Source: Stichopus chloronotus | Taxonomy: Eukaryota; Echinodermata; Holothuroidea; Aspidochirotida; Stichopodidae | Assembly (NCBI GenBank): GCA_021234535.1 | Contig: CM037839.1 | Location: forward strand, 10,727,419 to 10,791,418 | Reading direction: 5' to 3' | Length of the DNA stretch: 64,000 bases | Shown: positions 25,201 to 37,665 of the stretch, one piece after another | How the letters are laid out: every line of letters starts with the position of its first letter | Numbering within the stretch: the stretch's first letter is position 1 | Notes under the pieces: model-generated | The model's database searches: none | The model's input: only the letters and a program-made list of their open reading frames with translations | What the model was told of the DNA's origin: nothing | Made by a program: the position numbers and the translations under genes

Positions 25201-28200
25201 TGTACAAGGAGTTTCAAGAGGAGGCATACAGCATAGCCCTTCATCCGTCAGGTCTCTACATCCTCGTCGGTTTCAGCGACAAACTGAGATTGATGAACCT
25301 CTTGATTGATGATATCAGAACCTTCAAGGAATTCACCATCAGAGGCTGTAAGGAGGTAAGTAAATACAGTTGACATACAGACATTCTATAAGCAAAGGAA
25401 ACTGCTTTGGAGACAAGCTGAAAATTGTTTGAAGATACCAACAGAACAACATCTCATAGTTTAATGCATTTGTGCTTCTTTCATATTTATTTATTTATTT
25501 TTTGGAATCACAAAGTTAGAGCTGTATTTTTCCAAATGGTGGAGTGTAGTGATTCGCAATGTTTGTTAAAGAAGTTGAATAGAACGCTGGTAGCTACACT
25601 GTTTGTTATTCACTCTTCATTTTCAGACGTTATCAAACATTTTAGATGCACTGTTGAGACTTAATGAGACTTATAGCCACAAAAAGTGTGATCCCACTCA
25701 TAGAATGTGAAGAGGACAAATAAGTTTGCCTAGTTTGCCAAACTTTCTGATATGCTCAGTAGCAACATCAAACCTTCTACATTCCACTCCAACCCATGCC
25801 AGTTGACACGGATGTAATTGATCACCGTAAGCATGCTTGTAATTATGACCAATCATTTCTTCCCATTTACAGTGCTCTTTCAGTAATGGCGGTCACCTCT
25901 TTGCTGCGGTCCACGGTAACGTCATTCAGATCTACTCGGCCTCCACCTTCGAAAACGTCAACAACCTGAAGGGACATAATGGAAAGGTATTTATAGCAAG
26001 TTTGCACTTATCCCATGTGTTCTGCTTTACCCTCTTTGTTTGATTTTTGTTGTGTTGGATGTTGGATTATCATCTGTAAACGATGTTACGAAATATTAAA
26101 TTATTTCAAAAGTACTGTTTGGATAAGCCCGCCCAGTATGAAACATTGTCATATTGAAGTGCCAATGTATCAAAGTAGCATGTTGACTCTTTAACTGTCT
26201 GATAAAACTGATCTCTCGACGTACCTTGTCCCTTCAAAAGATTTGCTGAAAGACTCTTTGTCTTCTGTGAGCAAGCAGTGGTATTCCCTTCTTTGACTGT
26301 TCTAAGAATGATGATGTGATAGTTGTATAATTGCAAGAGATAACTTTGAAAAACATACCAGATGTTAGCAAACAAATTTTAGGTGAAATCATCACAAAGC
26401 TAAAAAAAAAAAAAACAAACGTATACTCAAAACTGAAGTATTGACTCATTTTCATTGGCGTATGTTCCTCCTTCTCATACACTTGTCAGGTACGCTCTGT
26501 GGTGTGGAGCACAGACGACAGCAAAATCATCTCCTGCGGAATGGACGGTGCCATTTATGAATGGAACTCTCACTCTGGCAAGCGTGAGGGGGAGAGCGTA
26601 CTGAAGTCGTGCAGCTACACGAGCGTCACCACCACCCCAGACGGCAAAACCACATTCGCTGTCGGTTCAGATAGAACGGTCAAGGAAATAACAGATTCTC
26701 AGGTGTGTAGTGGATGTCAAAGTGATAACATTGTTAATGTTGCACATGACTGTATCATGACCACAGTGATGGAAATCATGTTATTAGGTTGCATGCTGGG
26801 AAACTTATACTCTGTAAAGTCAGGATAGTACACACCCATTGAAGATAAATAGTAAATTGCAAACTCATCTCATTACCTTCTCTTTGGATAAATTATGGGA
26901 CTTTTATACTTTTCTACAATGACATTTTTTTTTTTAAATGATTCGAGATAATGAATTTCTGTTTTAAAAGCTAAATGTTACTTGGAAATTGTCAATTTTG
27001 AATTTTCAGTTTGCTATCAGCAGTGTAATGGGTACATCCTCTTCTTTCTAACTTCCCCAGATTTTGAGAGAGGTCGACTCCAACGAAGTGACATTATCTC
27101 AGGTGGTGATGTCTCACAGCGGTAGGATGCTTTTCGCTGGCACCGGAGGAGGTGCTCTCAGGTGCTTGAGGTTTCCTCTACAGGTTCCAGGGGAATGGCA
27201 AGAACACATGGGACATAATGCTGCCATCACTAAGGTGAGCAAGACGACTCCCAAACCTCCCCGGGACAATTCTCACTTGGAAAATTCCCAATCCAGAGAA
27301 TTCCCCCTCGTACAACTCACCCATGACAATCTGCTCAAGAAAAGGGATAGAGTCAAGGAAAAAGTTTGGGGGAATTGTTTCGGGGGGGTGGGGAGAATTG
27401 TCTGGAAACCAAGCAAGGTACAACATCCGGTGTAATTATTTCAATGTCATGTCACAACACCAAAGTGGGCGATAGACTTCGCCATTTGTGCGTGCTAATT
27501 GAAAAAGAGCTTCTGACCATTCTAGTCTGATTTGTTGGTATTTTACCTAAGGATGTTCCACAGAAATTTCTCAACCAATTACACACCATTGGTAAATGTG
27601 TCATACGTATTCCATCATACGGTGCACATACCATTTAAAAAGATAAAAAATGTTGAAAACATGAAGATCACATTTTGTGATCAGTACCTTTTGATATTCT
27701 TTGGGGATGTATTTCCCTCCAGGCTTTGTTGACAGGAAATGTTTAAATCACCTTAATAATCCGCATATGTATGGGACTTATAATTTAAACCTAATCATCC
27801 CATCTTACGTATATTTCTAACAGATGAAGATCACTTTCGATGATCAGTACCTGATAACGGTGTCTGAAGATGCAGTCCTCATGATCTGGAAGATCAGCGA
27901 CAAGGAAGGTAGAGCTCTGGCCAAGAGAGACAAAGAAGTCGGTTATGCCGAAGAAATCCTCATCACCAAATCAGATTTGGAGGAAAAGGTAGGGGATGAG
28001 GGATCGGAGATAACTGTATTTATCAAATGGTATTGCTCATATGACTATCAAATGTGAGCTCTTGACAATATGTTTTGAAATAATTGTAGTTTTACCATAT
28101 CTGAAAAAGTTGTGATGATAGGCCTTTTATTGACTAAGAAAATGATATGTCATTTTCAGGTACTATGTGACGTCCTCACAAGTCTTGTACCATTTTGTTC

Positions 28201-31200
28201 GCATTTTCAGAACACAGTGATGGCAGAGTTGAAACAGAGAGTGGAGGAACTGAAGATGGAGAACGAATACCAACTGAGACTGAAAGACATGAACTATAAC
28301 GAGAAGATCAAAGAGCTGACAGAGAAGTTCATCCAGGAGATGGAGTCACTCAAAACCAAGAACCAGGTCCTGAAGACAGAGAAAGATAAGCAGGAGGCAA
28401 AGCATGACGAGGAACTAGCAGAGATGATGGAGAAACAGAGTAAAGAATTACAAGAGCTCGGTAAGGTCCTTCAACTATTGACCCCCTAAACTGGAAATGG
28501 TAGTGTCTCCAAGGATTAATAATGGGATGCCATGATCTCATGCAATAAGTGAAATAAATTGGAATCTGAAACTTTAATTGGAATATGGTTAGTTGAATCG
28601 GGCATTACAAGGTCCAAACTGTTTGTGTGCAATATAGCAGGGAGGTGCAGTCAAGAAGGAGATACAACGAAAACTTTTTCCTTTGAAGTGACATACTTTC
28701 AGCCAAAATCACCACTTGTGCGACGTGATTAAAAGCTATTAGTAACTTAACATAGAAGGTCCATGTTGTCTGCTTCATCCTAAATTACCAATTGTACAAT
28801 TTTGTCCATAGCTGTAACATTGCCAGTCATTATTCTTGAAAATTAATGTTCATCTCCCTTCCTGTTGTACCTCCTTCTAAGTTGCTCCTACCTAGCCATA
28901 CTTTGCTCTGATACCAAAATGAGATATTGTGTAAGTTATGCATTAAATGCATGAGTTCAGTTTTGTTTAAAAGAAGGCACTGTGCAATTACCTGTGTTGT
29001 CAAACAAGAGCCATGGATTTTAAAAGCAGGTTTTGGCTGATGTGAAGCAAATGTGGACATTAGTTTGTGAAATACTTTTATATGATTTGGCTCACCATAA
29101 ACTGACATACGACCCAGGAGTTATATAATGCTTTGATATTCCTGACCAGAAATATGCCAGACACTGGCTGGTCTGTTTGGTTCCTGTTTTCAGAATTGAG
29201 TTGCCTACTTGAAACCTTGAAAAATGAAAAATAAAACAAGTGTCTTCAAATGTGAAAAATTGCAAAAGGCCAAAATCTGAACCGCAGTAAATAGCTTTTT
29301 ATAGCTTTATTGATTTAAGTTCTAGTAAAAACAAATCAATTTTTCAGCAACTTTCTGCTGTCATTTTGTCATATTTTTAAGAATATAATGTTGTCATTTC
29401 TGGGACTTATGTGGTTGTCATTTTGAGTTTTCATTGAGGTGAGTTGTTTCCAGCAGACTTTCCCACATTATGTCTTCATGAGTTGCAGTTGACTGCACGG
29501 TGAGTAGTGGAAACCTCGGGGGTATCAGCATGTTGCAAGATAGGTATTAAAAAATGGTTTGAAATAAATGCTTATGGTTATGTCTTCTTCCAGAATCTGC
29601 CAACAATCAGAAGTTGATGATAGAATATGAGAAATATCAGGAACTTCAGTCGAAGAGCCAGAAGATGCAAGAAGACTACGAGAGGCAGCTAGCCGAGATG
29701 GAAGCTTCCAAGGAGCAGGCTCTGGAGGAACTGACAGAGTATTATGAGACGAAGCTACAGGAGAAGACTACTCTCCTAGATCAGGTAATTAAAAAATGTT
29801 TTGCATTGCAAAGCAATTAAAATGAACTTCAATTAGTTATACAAAGAAGTTGCATGACAACCTAAAGGGTGACTGTAAAAGTAGTGGCAGAGACTAATTA
29901 TGTGTAAAACATGCAACACTAAAGAGTAAATGTTCTCTTTGTAAATTCACACATCATTGAACAATTTTATGGATGATCTTGCTTCATAAGGTCACATTAA
30001 ATTAATCAAATTGTACACAAAGACCTTAAACTTAGATAAAGATGTATGGAAATGTGCTATCTGATAAAAGTTGCGACTGAAAAATCAAGTGAAATTGGAA
30101 ATTTTACTCTTATTTTTGGTAAAATAGATAATTTAATAAATAAGAAGAATGTGCTCAGAGCCTCACTTGGGGACTTACTACTGTAAATATATAAGGTGTT
30201 TAATTTTAAGATATACCTGTATGTTATTTCTTACTAGCAATCCTGGCACAGATTCCAGAATTTAATCAATATCTGAACCAATAATTGAACATGCCATGGT
30301 ATACATTCCATGCAGTCTTCTGATCAAGGTCATTTAGAAGGTCAATATCAGAGTAAGTTGTACAGCTAAAACTGCACATTGTACCATGTGAATATTCAGA
30401 TTAATCGAGAGGGGAAAAAGGAGGCAGGCATCATGTAGCAATTGCAAAACTAAAGGTCTAACACTTAGCTCTGTTGCCACACCACACCTGCATGAATATA
30501 CCCCCACCCATCCTCTCAAAATTGACAACCTCACCTTTCTCTGCATCACATTTCGTTTTCATTTCTCATCTCATCAAACATAGGCCAACGATGAGACGAG
30601 GCAACAGCAGAGAGAGTATGATGAAACTAAGAAACAGATAGAAGAGGATGCAGACAGAGAAATCCTAGACATCAAAAACAAGTACGAGAAGAGGTTACGA
30701 GACGCCAAGGAGGAGAATCTTAGGCTGAAGGGAGAGACAGGAATTATGAGGAAGAAGGTAATCTTGCCTTTGATCGGGTTAGATGTGATCCCCTAAAGTT
30801 TAAAGTTATTTCATAATGGTCCTGAAGGTAGTACACTACCATTGGAAAAGACCATTCCCCTTGCAGAGTCACTGATTTGAAGAAGGTAATACTGAAAAGT
30901 AATACTAATACAGACAGTGTACTTTTAATGATGGCTTCATTCTTGAAATATCTTTTCAACTTATGCTTGATTTGCTCATATTGTTGTTATTGTTGTTGTG
31001 TTCATTAAAATAGCTATCTCATAGCAAATCCTTATCGGCTGTATCTTGTGATCACTTTGCAGTTCACAAGTTTGCAGAAGGAGATAGAGGACCACAAAGA
31101 TGAAATTAAGAAGCTCCAGAACGAACAGACCAAACTCCAGGGCGTCATTAAATCTCTGGAGAAGGACATCTACGGACTCAAGAAGGAGATTCAAGAGAGA

Positions 31201-34200
31201 GATGAGACCATCCAGGATAAGGTACACTCATATCCTCTATGATGTCAATTTATGATATGTGGTATATCCTGTATGTGGTATATCCTCTATGTGGGTTATC
31301 CTCTTTGTGGTGTATCCTGTATACCCTCATATCCCCTATGATGTCAATTGATGCTATGTGGTATATCTTGTATGTGATATATCCTCTACGTGGGATATCC
31401 TCTATGTGGTATATCCTGTAACCCTCATATCCCCTACGATGTCAATTGATGCTATGCGGCATATCCTGTAATGTCTGTTAGTTTTGTATTATTCTAAGAA
31501 GTGTATCCCTTTAAAAAGATTTCAGTCAAGTTGATACATTATGTCTGTCAATGTCCCTTATTTTTATTTCTTGAGATCAAAGGCAACAAGGATAAGGCAG
31601 AATGGCATGATATTACCAAAATAATGTAATCTAAGAGTACATTCATTCGTTTTTTCTTCACATGATACATGCACCATGCTGCTAGAATCAAATAGGCTCA
31701 TTTTATTTATTTGTTACATCTCAGCAAAAAGCATATATGTATATACACCATAGAGGTAATTAAATTCATAATACGGTTGCAATATGAAGTGTTCTTAAAA
31801 GATGAATCTTAACAAAGAAGAGCCCTCCCTGCACAGAAATTTAATTCAACACCTTAACAAGGAAATATCCAAGAAGAGAAAAAAAAGAGTTTTACCAACA
31901 ATATATATATGAAATATGAAATACATGAGATATGAGTGTGTGAAAAAATAAAAATTAGCCCAACTTCACTGGGAAAATGGTAATTGCTGTGCAAAATCTA
32001 TTTGCATCCTATCATTAATCTGTGGCATCCATTGTATGATAAACAATTTATGAAGCTTTTTATTCTGTATCAGTGCAGAAAAGTACCTTGCATGGTGTTA
32101 TGCTTGCCTCATACATATTACATCGTGTTACTTATCTGCATGTGCGGGTTTGATCTCCACAATTTGTGAACGCTCGGTCGGAAAGTTATGGCTGGATAGA
32201 GGTATTCGATTCTAGCCTCACCTTTTGCCATTTTCTAGCATATAAGCACAAGCACAAACTCAGAGACAAACGGTCAATGTCACCTTCCAAAAAGTATATG
32301 TTCCAGTAGTTCAGATTTTTTTTTTTAAACTTAATATCAAACACAATGTTAACATCATTTCAACAAATGGAGGACCAAACTTGAACTGATGTCACCATCC
32401 CTTATGGCAATCTTGAAGCAGATGTATTATTTATACTTGATATACGTTCAAAAAGGTTCAATTTCACTGGCTAACTGATTATACCTTGAGGTGATCATTG
32501 GAATTGCTGACCAAAGAAATGCAAGGGAAGATCAAAATAAGGGGGAGCAAGCCTCCTTTGGCTACCCTTTGCAAAACCTTTCCTGAATGGGATGCAAAAC
32601 AGTTGGTAATGAAAAATACTAAAATATAATGGAATATAAGACACATACAGCACAAGCAGTGAATCTTGCCTTCTGTTCACACAGGAAAAGAGAATCTATG
32701 ACCTCAAGAAGAAGAACCAGGAACTGGAGAAATTCAAGTTTGTCTTGGACTTCAAGATAAAAGAACTGAAAAAACAGATAGAACCTCGAGAGAATGACAT
32801 CAAAGCCATGAAAGATCAGATACAAGAGGTAAAAGAGCCAGTAAAATTTCATTTCTTGAGAATCAAAGCAGAATTAAGCTTGATCTCATTCTTTATCAGA
32901 TAAATTTTCAGTAGTGACTGTCAAGCCAGCTAAGTGTAGCGTAGAATGGTGAATGATTATGAAAAAGTTTAGAAATAGTAACTTTGCTGCGTACTAGGTT
33001 TTTCTTGAGGTGTTTTATGAATAAGAGCTCAAAGTTTGTTAATCAGTCTGTCTCTCCATCTGTTTTTCTGGGTTAGTAAGATATGAGTTTGATGGTTTTG
33101 CAGTTGGACAGAGAAATGGATTAAGTAGGTAGTCGTGAGGTATTCTCCTTAGAGTCTAGATCTTTGTCATTGAGTACACTGTGAACTACATAAGCTGAAC
33201 AATGGCATGAGTTAATGATGCAATATTGTGAACATTCATCGGTTTCACCACACGGTAACGATTGCAGTTGTTCAAACATTTGTATGTGAGTGACCTAATT
33301 ACATAGTCTTCTACACAAGGCTGATATCGCCACCACATTGGGACTTCCTACTACCTGGTCCATCAATAGACAGTCCTTCATAATTGTTTTCCACACTGCA
33401 ACTCCCCGCTACCACCTCCCTCTCTTAATTTATCATCTATGTAATCATTGTCATAATGAAGTAAGCATGTTATCCATGCATTCCTTCACTTTATCTTTGT
33501 TGTTTATTACTCATTTTTAACCTGTGCATCAATAAATGGAAAATAACTTAAATTAAGTCCAAAAATGTTTACAACATTCTCAAGTCCTGTTACCACAAGA
33601 AGTTCTCAAGATTAACTCAAAAGATAACGTCGCTCAGTATTCACCACAGCATTACCAGGTTACATTAACATAAATTTAAGGAACGGCCGTCTCGCATCCG
33701 GTATCGATTTCATGAAATTGGTTTTGTAACTGGCCTTACTTTGGACTCACTTTATGACAGATGGAGAGCGAACTGGAGAGGTTCCACAAACAGAACACCC
33801 AGTTAGAGCTGAACATCACAGAACTACGACAAAAACTGAAAGCTACGGAGAAGGAGATGCACCTGGAAAGGCAAAAGGTATGTTCTAGTACGCTAAAACA
33901 GTGTCTGATGTTGACATGTGGAGTCAAATTGGCCATCTAGTGAGAATTCTGTGTAGTCCTTCAATAGAGATGTAGTCTTACCCTGGGAAAGTCATGCGCA
34001 ATAAACAGGATTAAAGTCACCAGTAGAGGTATTCTCTAGGTGTTTCTGATCTTTCTCTCATGCTTCATTCCCATTCTAGTATGCAACGGGGAGGGGGGGC
34101 GGGGGGTAATCTGAAACTCAAGAGAGGTGGAGTTTCATCTTTGCAATGCAAATGCTCACATGGTGTGCATCAGATCTGGCAATTAGGATATCCATTCGTT

Positions 34201-37200
34201 GACATATCTCACTCTTCCAGAGACGTCACTAGTTCTAGTCTTGACCACAGAGGAGGATCAAGCAGCCTCGATGTATAATTGAGTTGTAGCTTCAGTATTA
34301 CTTTCCAATTACCTCAGCCATTTATATGCACATGGCAATGCTCAAACTGTGGAAGTGCAAGAGGTCTATCAGAAGAATCTGTCCTGTGGGAGTAATTATA
34401 TTGGTTTCCCCTTAACATTACCAAAAAGCATGTCAAGGTTCTAGATCACTGGTTCTCAAACATTTTAAGATTACCTCCCTAGGTCTCCACCAGCCATCTT
34501 GAACTATCCCAGTGCCCCTTCCCCTACCCCTTATCCTGCATTCACAGTCATATGCTCCACAAAGTTTTTTTTTTCTCAATCAACATTTTCTATTTACATG
34601 AACGATAAAAACCTCTAGAGGCAGGCATACCGTGAAACTGGTATAGAGAGCCCATATGTAGTTCACTCAGTAGTATGAAGGGTTGAGCTTTGTGTAACAC
34701 TGTGAGATAACGAATGTATGTCTCCCTCTCAGTGAGGAGAAGATGCAGATGATCTCTTCATGTGCCATTAAATGGAATCCAAAACAATGCCAGTGTCCCC
34801 CCCCCCCCCCCATTCTCTGTATACTCTCAGCACCCACCTGAGACTTCCCTAACACCCTCCAGTGGGTAGTAGGAATCACTTTGAGAACCACTGTCTAAGA
34901 GCATGGTGTTTTGAGCCCGGTAATTAATCCTGTAAAATGATTGCTTAGATAGACTGAGGCACTCTCTTCAGTTTCAGCGAAGGATTCAGTCATGGCTAAG
35001 TGAGCCATTGAACTTTCTGTAATTATTAAATTTAGTAATTATAATTAAATATTCTTGTGTATTTTGATTTTCTAGTATTTGTGAGGGGACAGCCCCCTCT
35101 CCATCATGACTTACCTCTGAGTCATGATACCTGAGTGATAGCAAAGATATAGATGCTTGTGCAATTGAAAGGCAAAACTCATCACCCCAGACAGTTTCAA
35201 TTATCCCAACCACTTGAGTTTAGTTAATCAAAACAAAGGATCCCTGTGTACACTGTTGAATATGAGCTACTCTGCATCTTTCAAGTTTGCCGTCAATCAC
35301 AGCGTAGAACCAGTTAAGAATTCTGCTATCGGGAAGCCAAAAAATGTAGCTTGGGGTGATGAGTTACTGCCTTTCAGTAAACCTGTCTTAAGTGGATGGC
35401 ATTTTGGTTTTCACAGAACCACGACCTGGAGGCAGTCTGCAAGCGCATCAAGACGGACTTACACAACTGTGTGGGACATGTCCAGGACCCCAAGATGCTG
35501 AAAGAGACCATAAAACAAGTCTACAAGAAACACGTTCAAGATGATAATGTAAGTCAGTACCAGTTAATGGGGCTGATCTAGCACTGTGCCACAACACAGG
35601 CAACTATAAAATAGCCATGGTTTGGATAGCTGTTATGTAGACTTTGGCAGGTTACTCAACTCTTCTTCAAAGTCACAACTCCTGGCTGGTAGTCCTGCAC
35701 TGAATCCATTTTCCCCGGAATCATGACTCCTGCGAAGTTCTTAAAAACTATAGGAATACATTCATGAATATCTTTCGTGTGTGCGTGTGCCGAACAGTTT
35801 GAATTGATGTAATTTTAAAATTTTAAGAAATCATGAGACTAAAATCTATTTCATCCTCTTTGTATTTCAAGTTCCCTACTTTAGATTTAGCCTACGTCAA
35901 TTCATTCTGTACTTGAGACACCATATTAGTTCATTTTCAGTAGCTCGCATTTCCACATTTTGCTGTCACACTGTTTCCAAGATGTCCTCTCACTGAAGTG
36001 ACCATTTTCAAAGTTGCAGGGTTTGTCTACATCGTCACCAACCCCGCCCCCAAACATGTGGTACAGTTCCATTTCGGTCATCATTTATTACTCTTCGTCC
36101 AATGTCCAGATTGAATCGGCCAGCGTGGATGCTGACATCCAGAAGGAGTACAGCCGTCAGAGAAAGCACCTCGAACAGAGCGTGGCGTCCCTCCGGAAGA
36201 AACTTGCCAAAGATACGGAGATACACAGAGCTGATAACGTCAGAATTATGCAGGTGTGTGTCCAGTGGTATAGTCAAACTCAATGTATTTAAAGGGTTGT
36301 CATGGAAATGACATAACTTAAAGGAAGATATCTCACAACTCAAAAAGATGACAGCAAACTATTCTGACATTCTCCTGTACATCAAATTACAAAGCAGTAA
36401 ATTACACATGCAGCCATAGTTTATCATGAAGTAGTTCAAGTTTACACCAGTCCATGAATTCCAGTTGAGAGGTCACAGATTTACACCTGAAGGACTTTTT
36501 CACCATGATTTATTGTTCTAATGTATTTGCCACAAAAGTTAGTCCACAACACTTTAGAATAAGTTACTACTTTGTGTCTTCCATATTAACCAATGGATAA
36601 AATTTACGGTTGTTTTAAGATACACAGCTGTTACTAGTTATTGAAGGATACAGTGTGCTTGTGCAGTCAAATGTTCGCAAAAGAAAGATATTCAACAAGC
36701 AGGAAGGAAGTAGTGCCAGCTTAATTTGTAGATCCTGAATTTACTTTAGACTCCTTGTCAGGTGTCCATGATTTAGTCAGGAAACTTAAGCTGCTGTAGC
36801 ACACTATAAATGGATCAAATACTGCATAACTGCAGTCATGGGGACAATTACTCATCCCAAAGTATAAAAATCAATGTTCTCCTTAGAGGATTTAAGGGGC
36901 CGCCTGCCCCCCTAGTGAAAATTACCACCCCTTGGAATAGTGATGCCCCATAGATGAGTCCCACCCCCTACAAAATATGCTCTCGACCATCGTACTGCCA
37001 TCTCAAATAAAGCAAGAAGTTGTCTCCGTTAAATGATACCATTTTGCATCATGTAGCAACTCTGTTATCAAAAATTTTGCCATTTGAGTTTGAACTCCTT
37101 CTCTTCAGAACCCTCCTTCGCAGTCTCTTAACTATCATTTACAGGATTCATGTGTGGCTGCTCCCTCTCTTGAAAACCTGTGGAGAACACTTAAATTATT

Positions 37201-37665
37201 GCTATTTATGTACGTACAAAGACACCAGTTATAATTTGCAATTCTGTAGAAAGTAACGCAAGTGATATGTAAGGTTAAGTTTTGCACCTGGAAGATACTT
37301 CATCAACTTTTATACCATTTCCATTTTGCCAAATGCAGGAAAATGTCTCCCTCATCAAAGAGATCAACGACCTGCGTCGTGAACTGAAGATAGCTCGGAC
37401 ACAGGTGCATGACCTGGAGGCTGCCCTGGGCATCAACAAGAAGAACAAAAACCAGGGAACAGACCCTCTTACATCCTCCATCAATAACAACATGATCAAC
37501 GGCGGCCTGTCCAGCCGGGAGGGAAAACACGACGAGAACGTCAGGATCATCGAAATTCAGAAAAACGAAATCAAAAAGTTGCGAGCGCTCCTGACGGAGG
37601 TGGAGACTTACGCATCAGACAGGCCCCCCTCGGGGACCAAACTGCCTCCTATGTTAGCGCAGTGA
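19215..37665 (+). CDS. CFAP57: CFAP57 (WDR65), cilia- and flagella-associated WD40/coiled-coil protein, complete
   Basis: Coding exons: 19215-19423, 19988-20249, 20560-20813, 22136-22295, 22572-22724, 23557-23696, 25190-25355, 25873-25986, 26490-26702, 27061-27234, 27824-27988, 28211-28460, 29594-29784, 30584-30757, 31063-31221, 32685-32828, 33761-33877, 35417-35548, 36110-36253, 37339-37665. They sum to 3648 nt, 1215 residues, against 1250 in human, and every junction keeps the frame. Matching blocks run from end to end, for example [66 protein letters not shown] and [17 protein letters not shown]. In Chlamydomonas and vertebrates CFAP57 sits near the base of a subset of inner dynein arms (dynein g/d region) and is needed for normal ciliary beating. 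It acts in the motile axoneme of ciliated cells and sperm. Very secure call. Confidence 0.97.
21534..21805. repeat. Palindromic AT-rich tandem array (about 22-bp unit)
   Basis: About twelve diverged copies of a unit like TTAATAATCTGTAATTACAG. Each copy contains the self-complementary core AATCTGTAATTACAGATT with variable central bases, so neighbouring copies can pair in either orientation and extrude cruciforms. It lies in the intron between CFAP57 coding exons 3 and 4. Confidence 0.88.
24639..25095. mobile_element. MITE-like element with about 50-bp terminal inverted repeats, 457 bp
   Basis: The left end (24639-24691) starts AAAGGGGAATTCAGGGCAAG and goes on AAACATG...GACTTATTTAAG. The right end (25047-25095) is its reverse complement with few differences. 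No coding capacity lies between them, and I could not define a target-site duplication. Size, long inverted termini and an intronic site fit a non-autonomous DNA transposon of unknown superfamily. It sits in the CFAP57 intron between 23696 and 25190. Confidence 0.7.
27661..27711 (+). pseudogene. Decayed duplicate of the 5' part of CFAP57 exon 11
   Basis: Starting with ATGAAGATCAC the sequence repeats the beginning of the real exon (27824 on) at about 36 of 51 positions by eye. Its translation [10 protein letters not shown] matches [10 protein letters not shown] at nine of ten residues. It lies about 160 bp upstream of the true exon in the same orientation. The copy has no AG acceptor in front of it and the frame degenerates after about 17 codons, so it should not be spliced in. 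Confidence 0.7.
31222..31465 (+). repeat. Nested tandem repeat abutting the donor of CFAP57 exon 15
   Basis: The approximately 50-bp segment CTCATATCCYCTATGATGTC...TATATCCTGTA occurs three times (near 31226, 31325 and 31424), a period of about 100 bp. The spaces are filled by variants of a 15-mer TATCCTCTATGTGGTA. The array begins within ten bases of the splice donor. Confidence 0.85.
34447..34893. mobile_element. hAT-like non-autonomous DNA transposon (447 bp)
   Basis: The left end reads CACTGGTTCTCAAACATTTT and the right end, read on the minus strand, CAGTGGTTCTCAAAGTGATT. These termini match the CAGTGGTTCTCAAA type of terminal inverted repeat of hAT (Charlie/MER5-like) elements. Flanks TTCTAGAT and TCTAAGAG resemble the hAT target preference but do not match well as an 8-bp duplication. 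The interior has no transposase and holds a 15-C run (34797-34811). It lies in the CFAP57 intron between exons 17 and 18. Confidence 0.75.
35264..35376 (+). repeat. Dispersed repeat, copy 1
   Basis: Runs from GAGCTACTCTGCAT to GGTGATGAGTTACTGCC and is matched by 63670-63790 at roughly three quarters of positions by eye, in the same orientation and 28 kb away. The shared GGAAGCCAAAAAATRTAGCTT block is the clearest part. It ends about 40 bp upstream of CFAP57 exon 18. Element family not recognised. Confidence 0.8.

Larger units (their letters stand above)
19215..27988 (+). other. CFAP57 WD40 half (exons 1-11, residues 1 to about 665)
   Basis: The first eleven coding exons encode repeated blades with hallmarks such as [38 protein letters not shown] and [11 protein letters not shown]. 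As in other CFAP57 proteins they should fold into two adjacent beta-propellers that dock on the axoneme. Exons 8-11 all have lengths divisible by three. Confidence 0.85.
28211..37665 (+). other. CFAP57 coiled-coil half (exons 12-20, residues about 671-1170) and C-terminal tail
   Basis: Nine exons encode a nearly unbroken, Glu/Lys/Gln-rich heptad region (for example [44 protein letters not shown]). A short basic, proline-containing tail ending in PPMLAQ follows and then a TGA. This is among the best conserved parts against human. Exons 14-19 all begin and end in phase 0. Confidence 0.9.
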
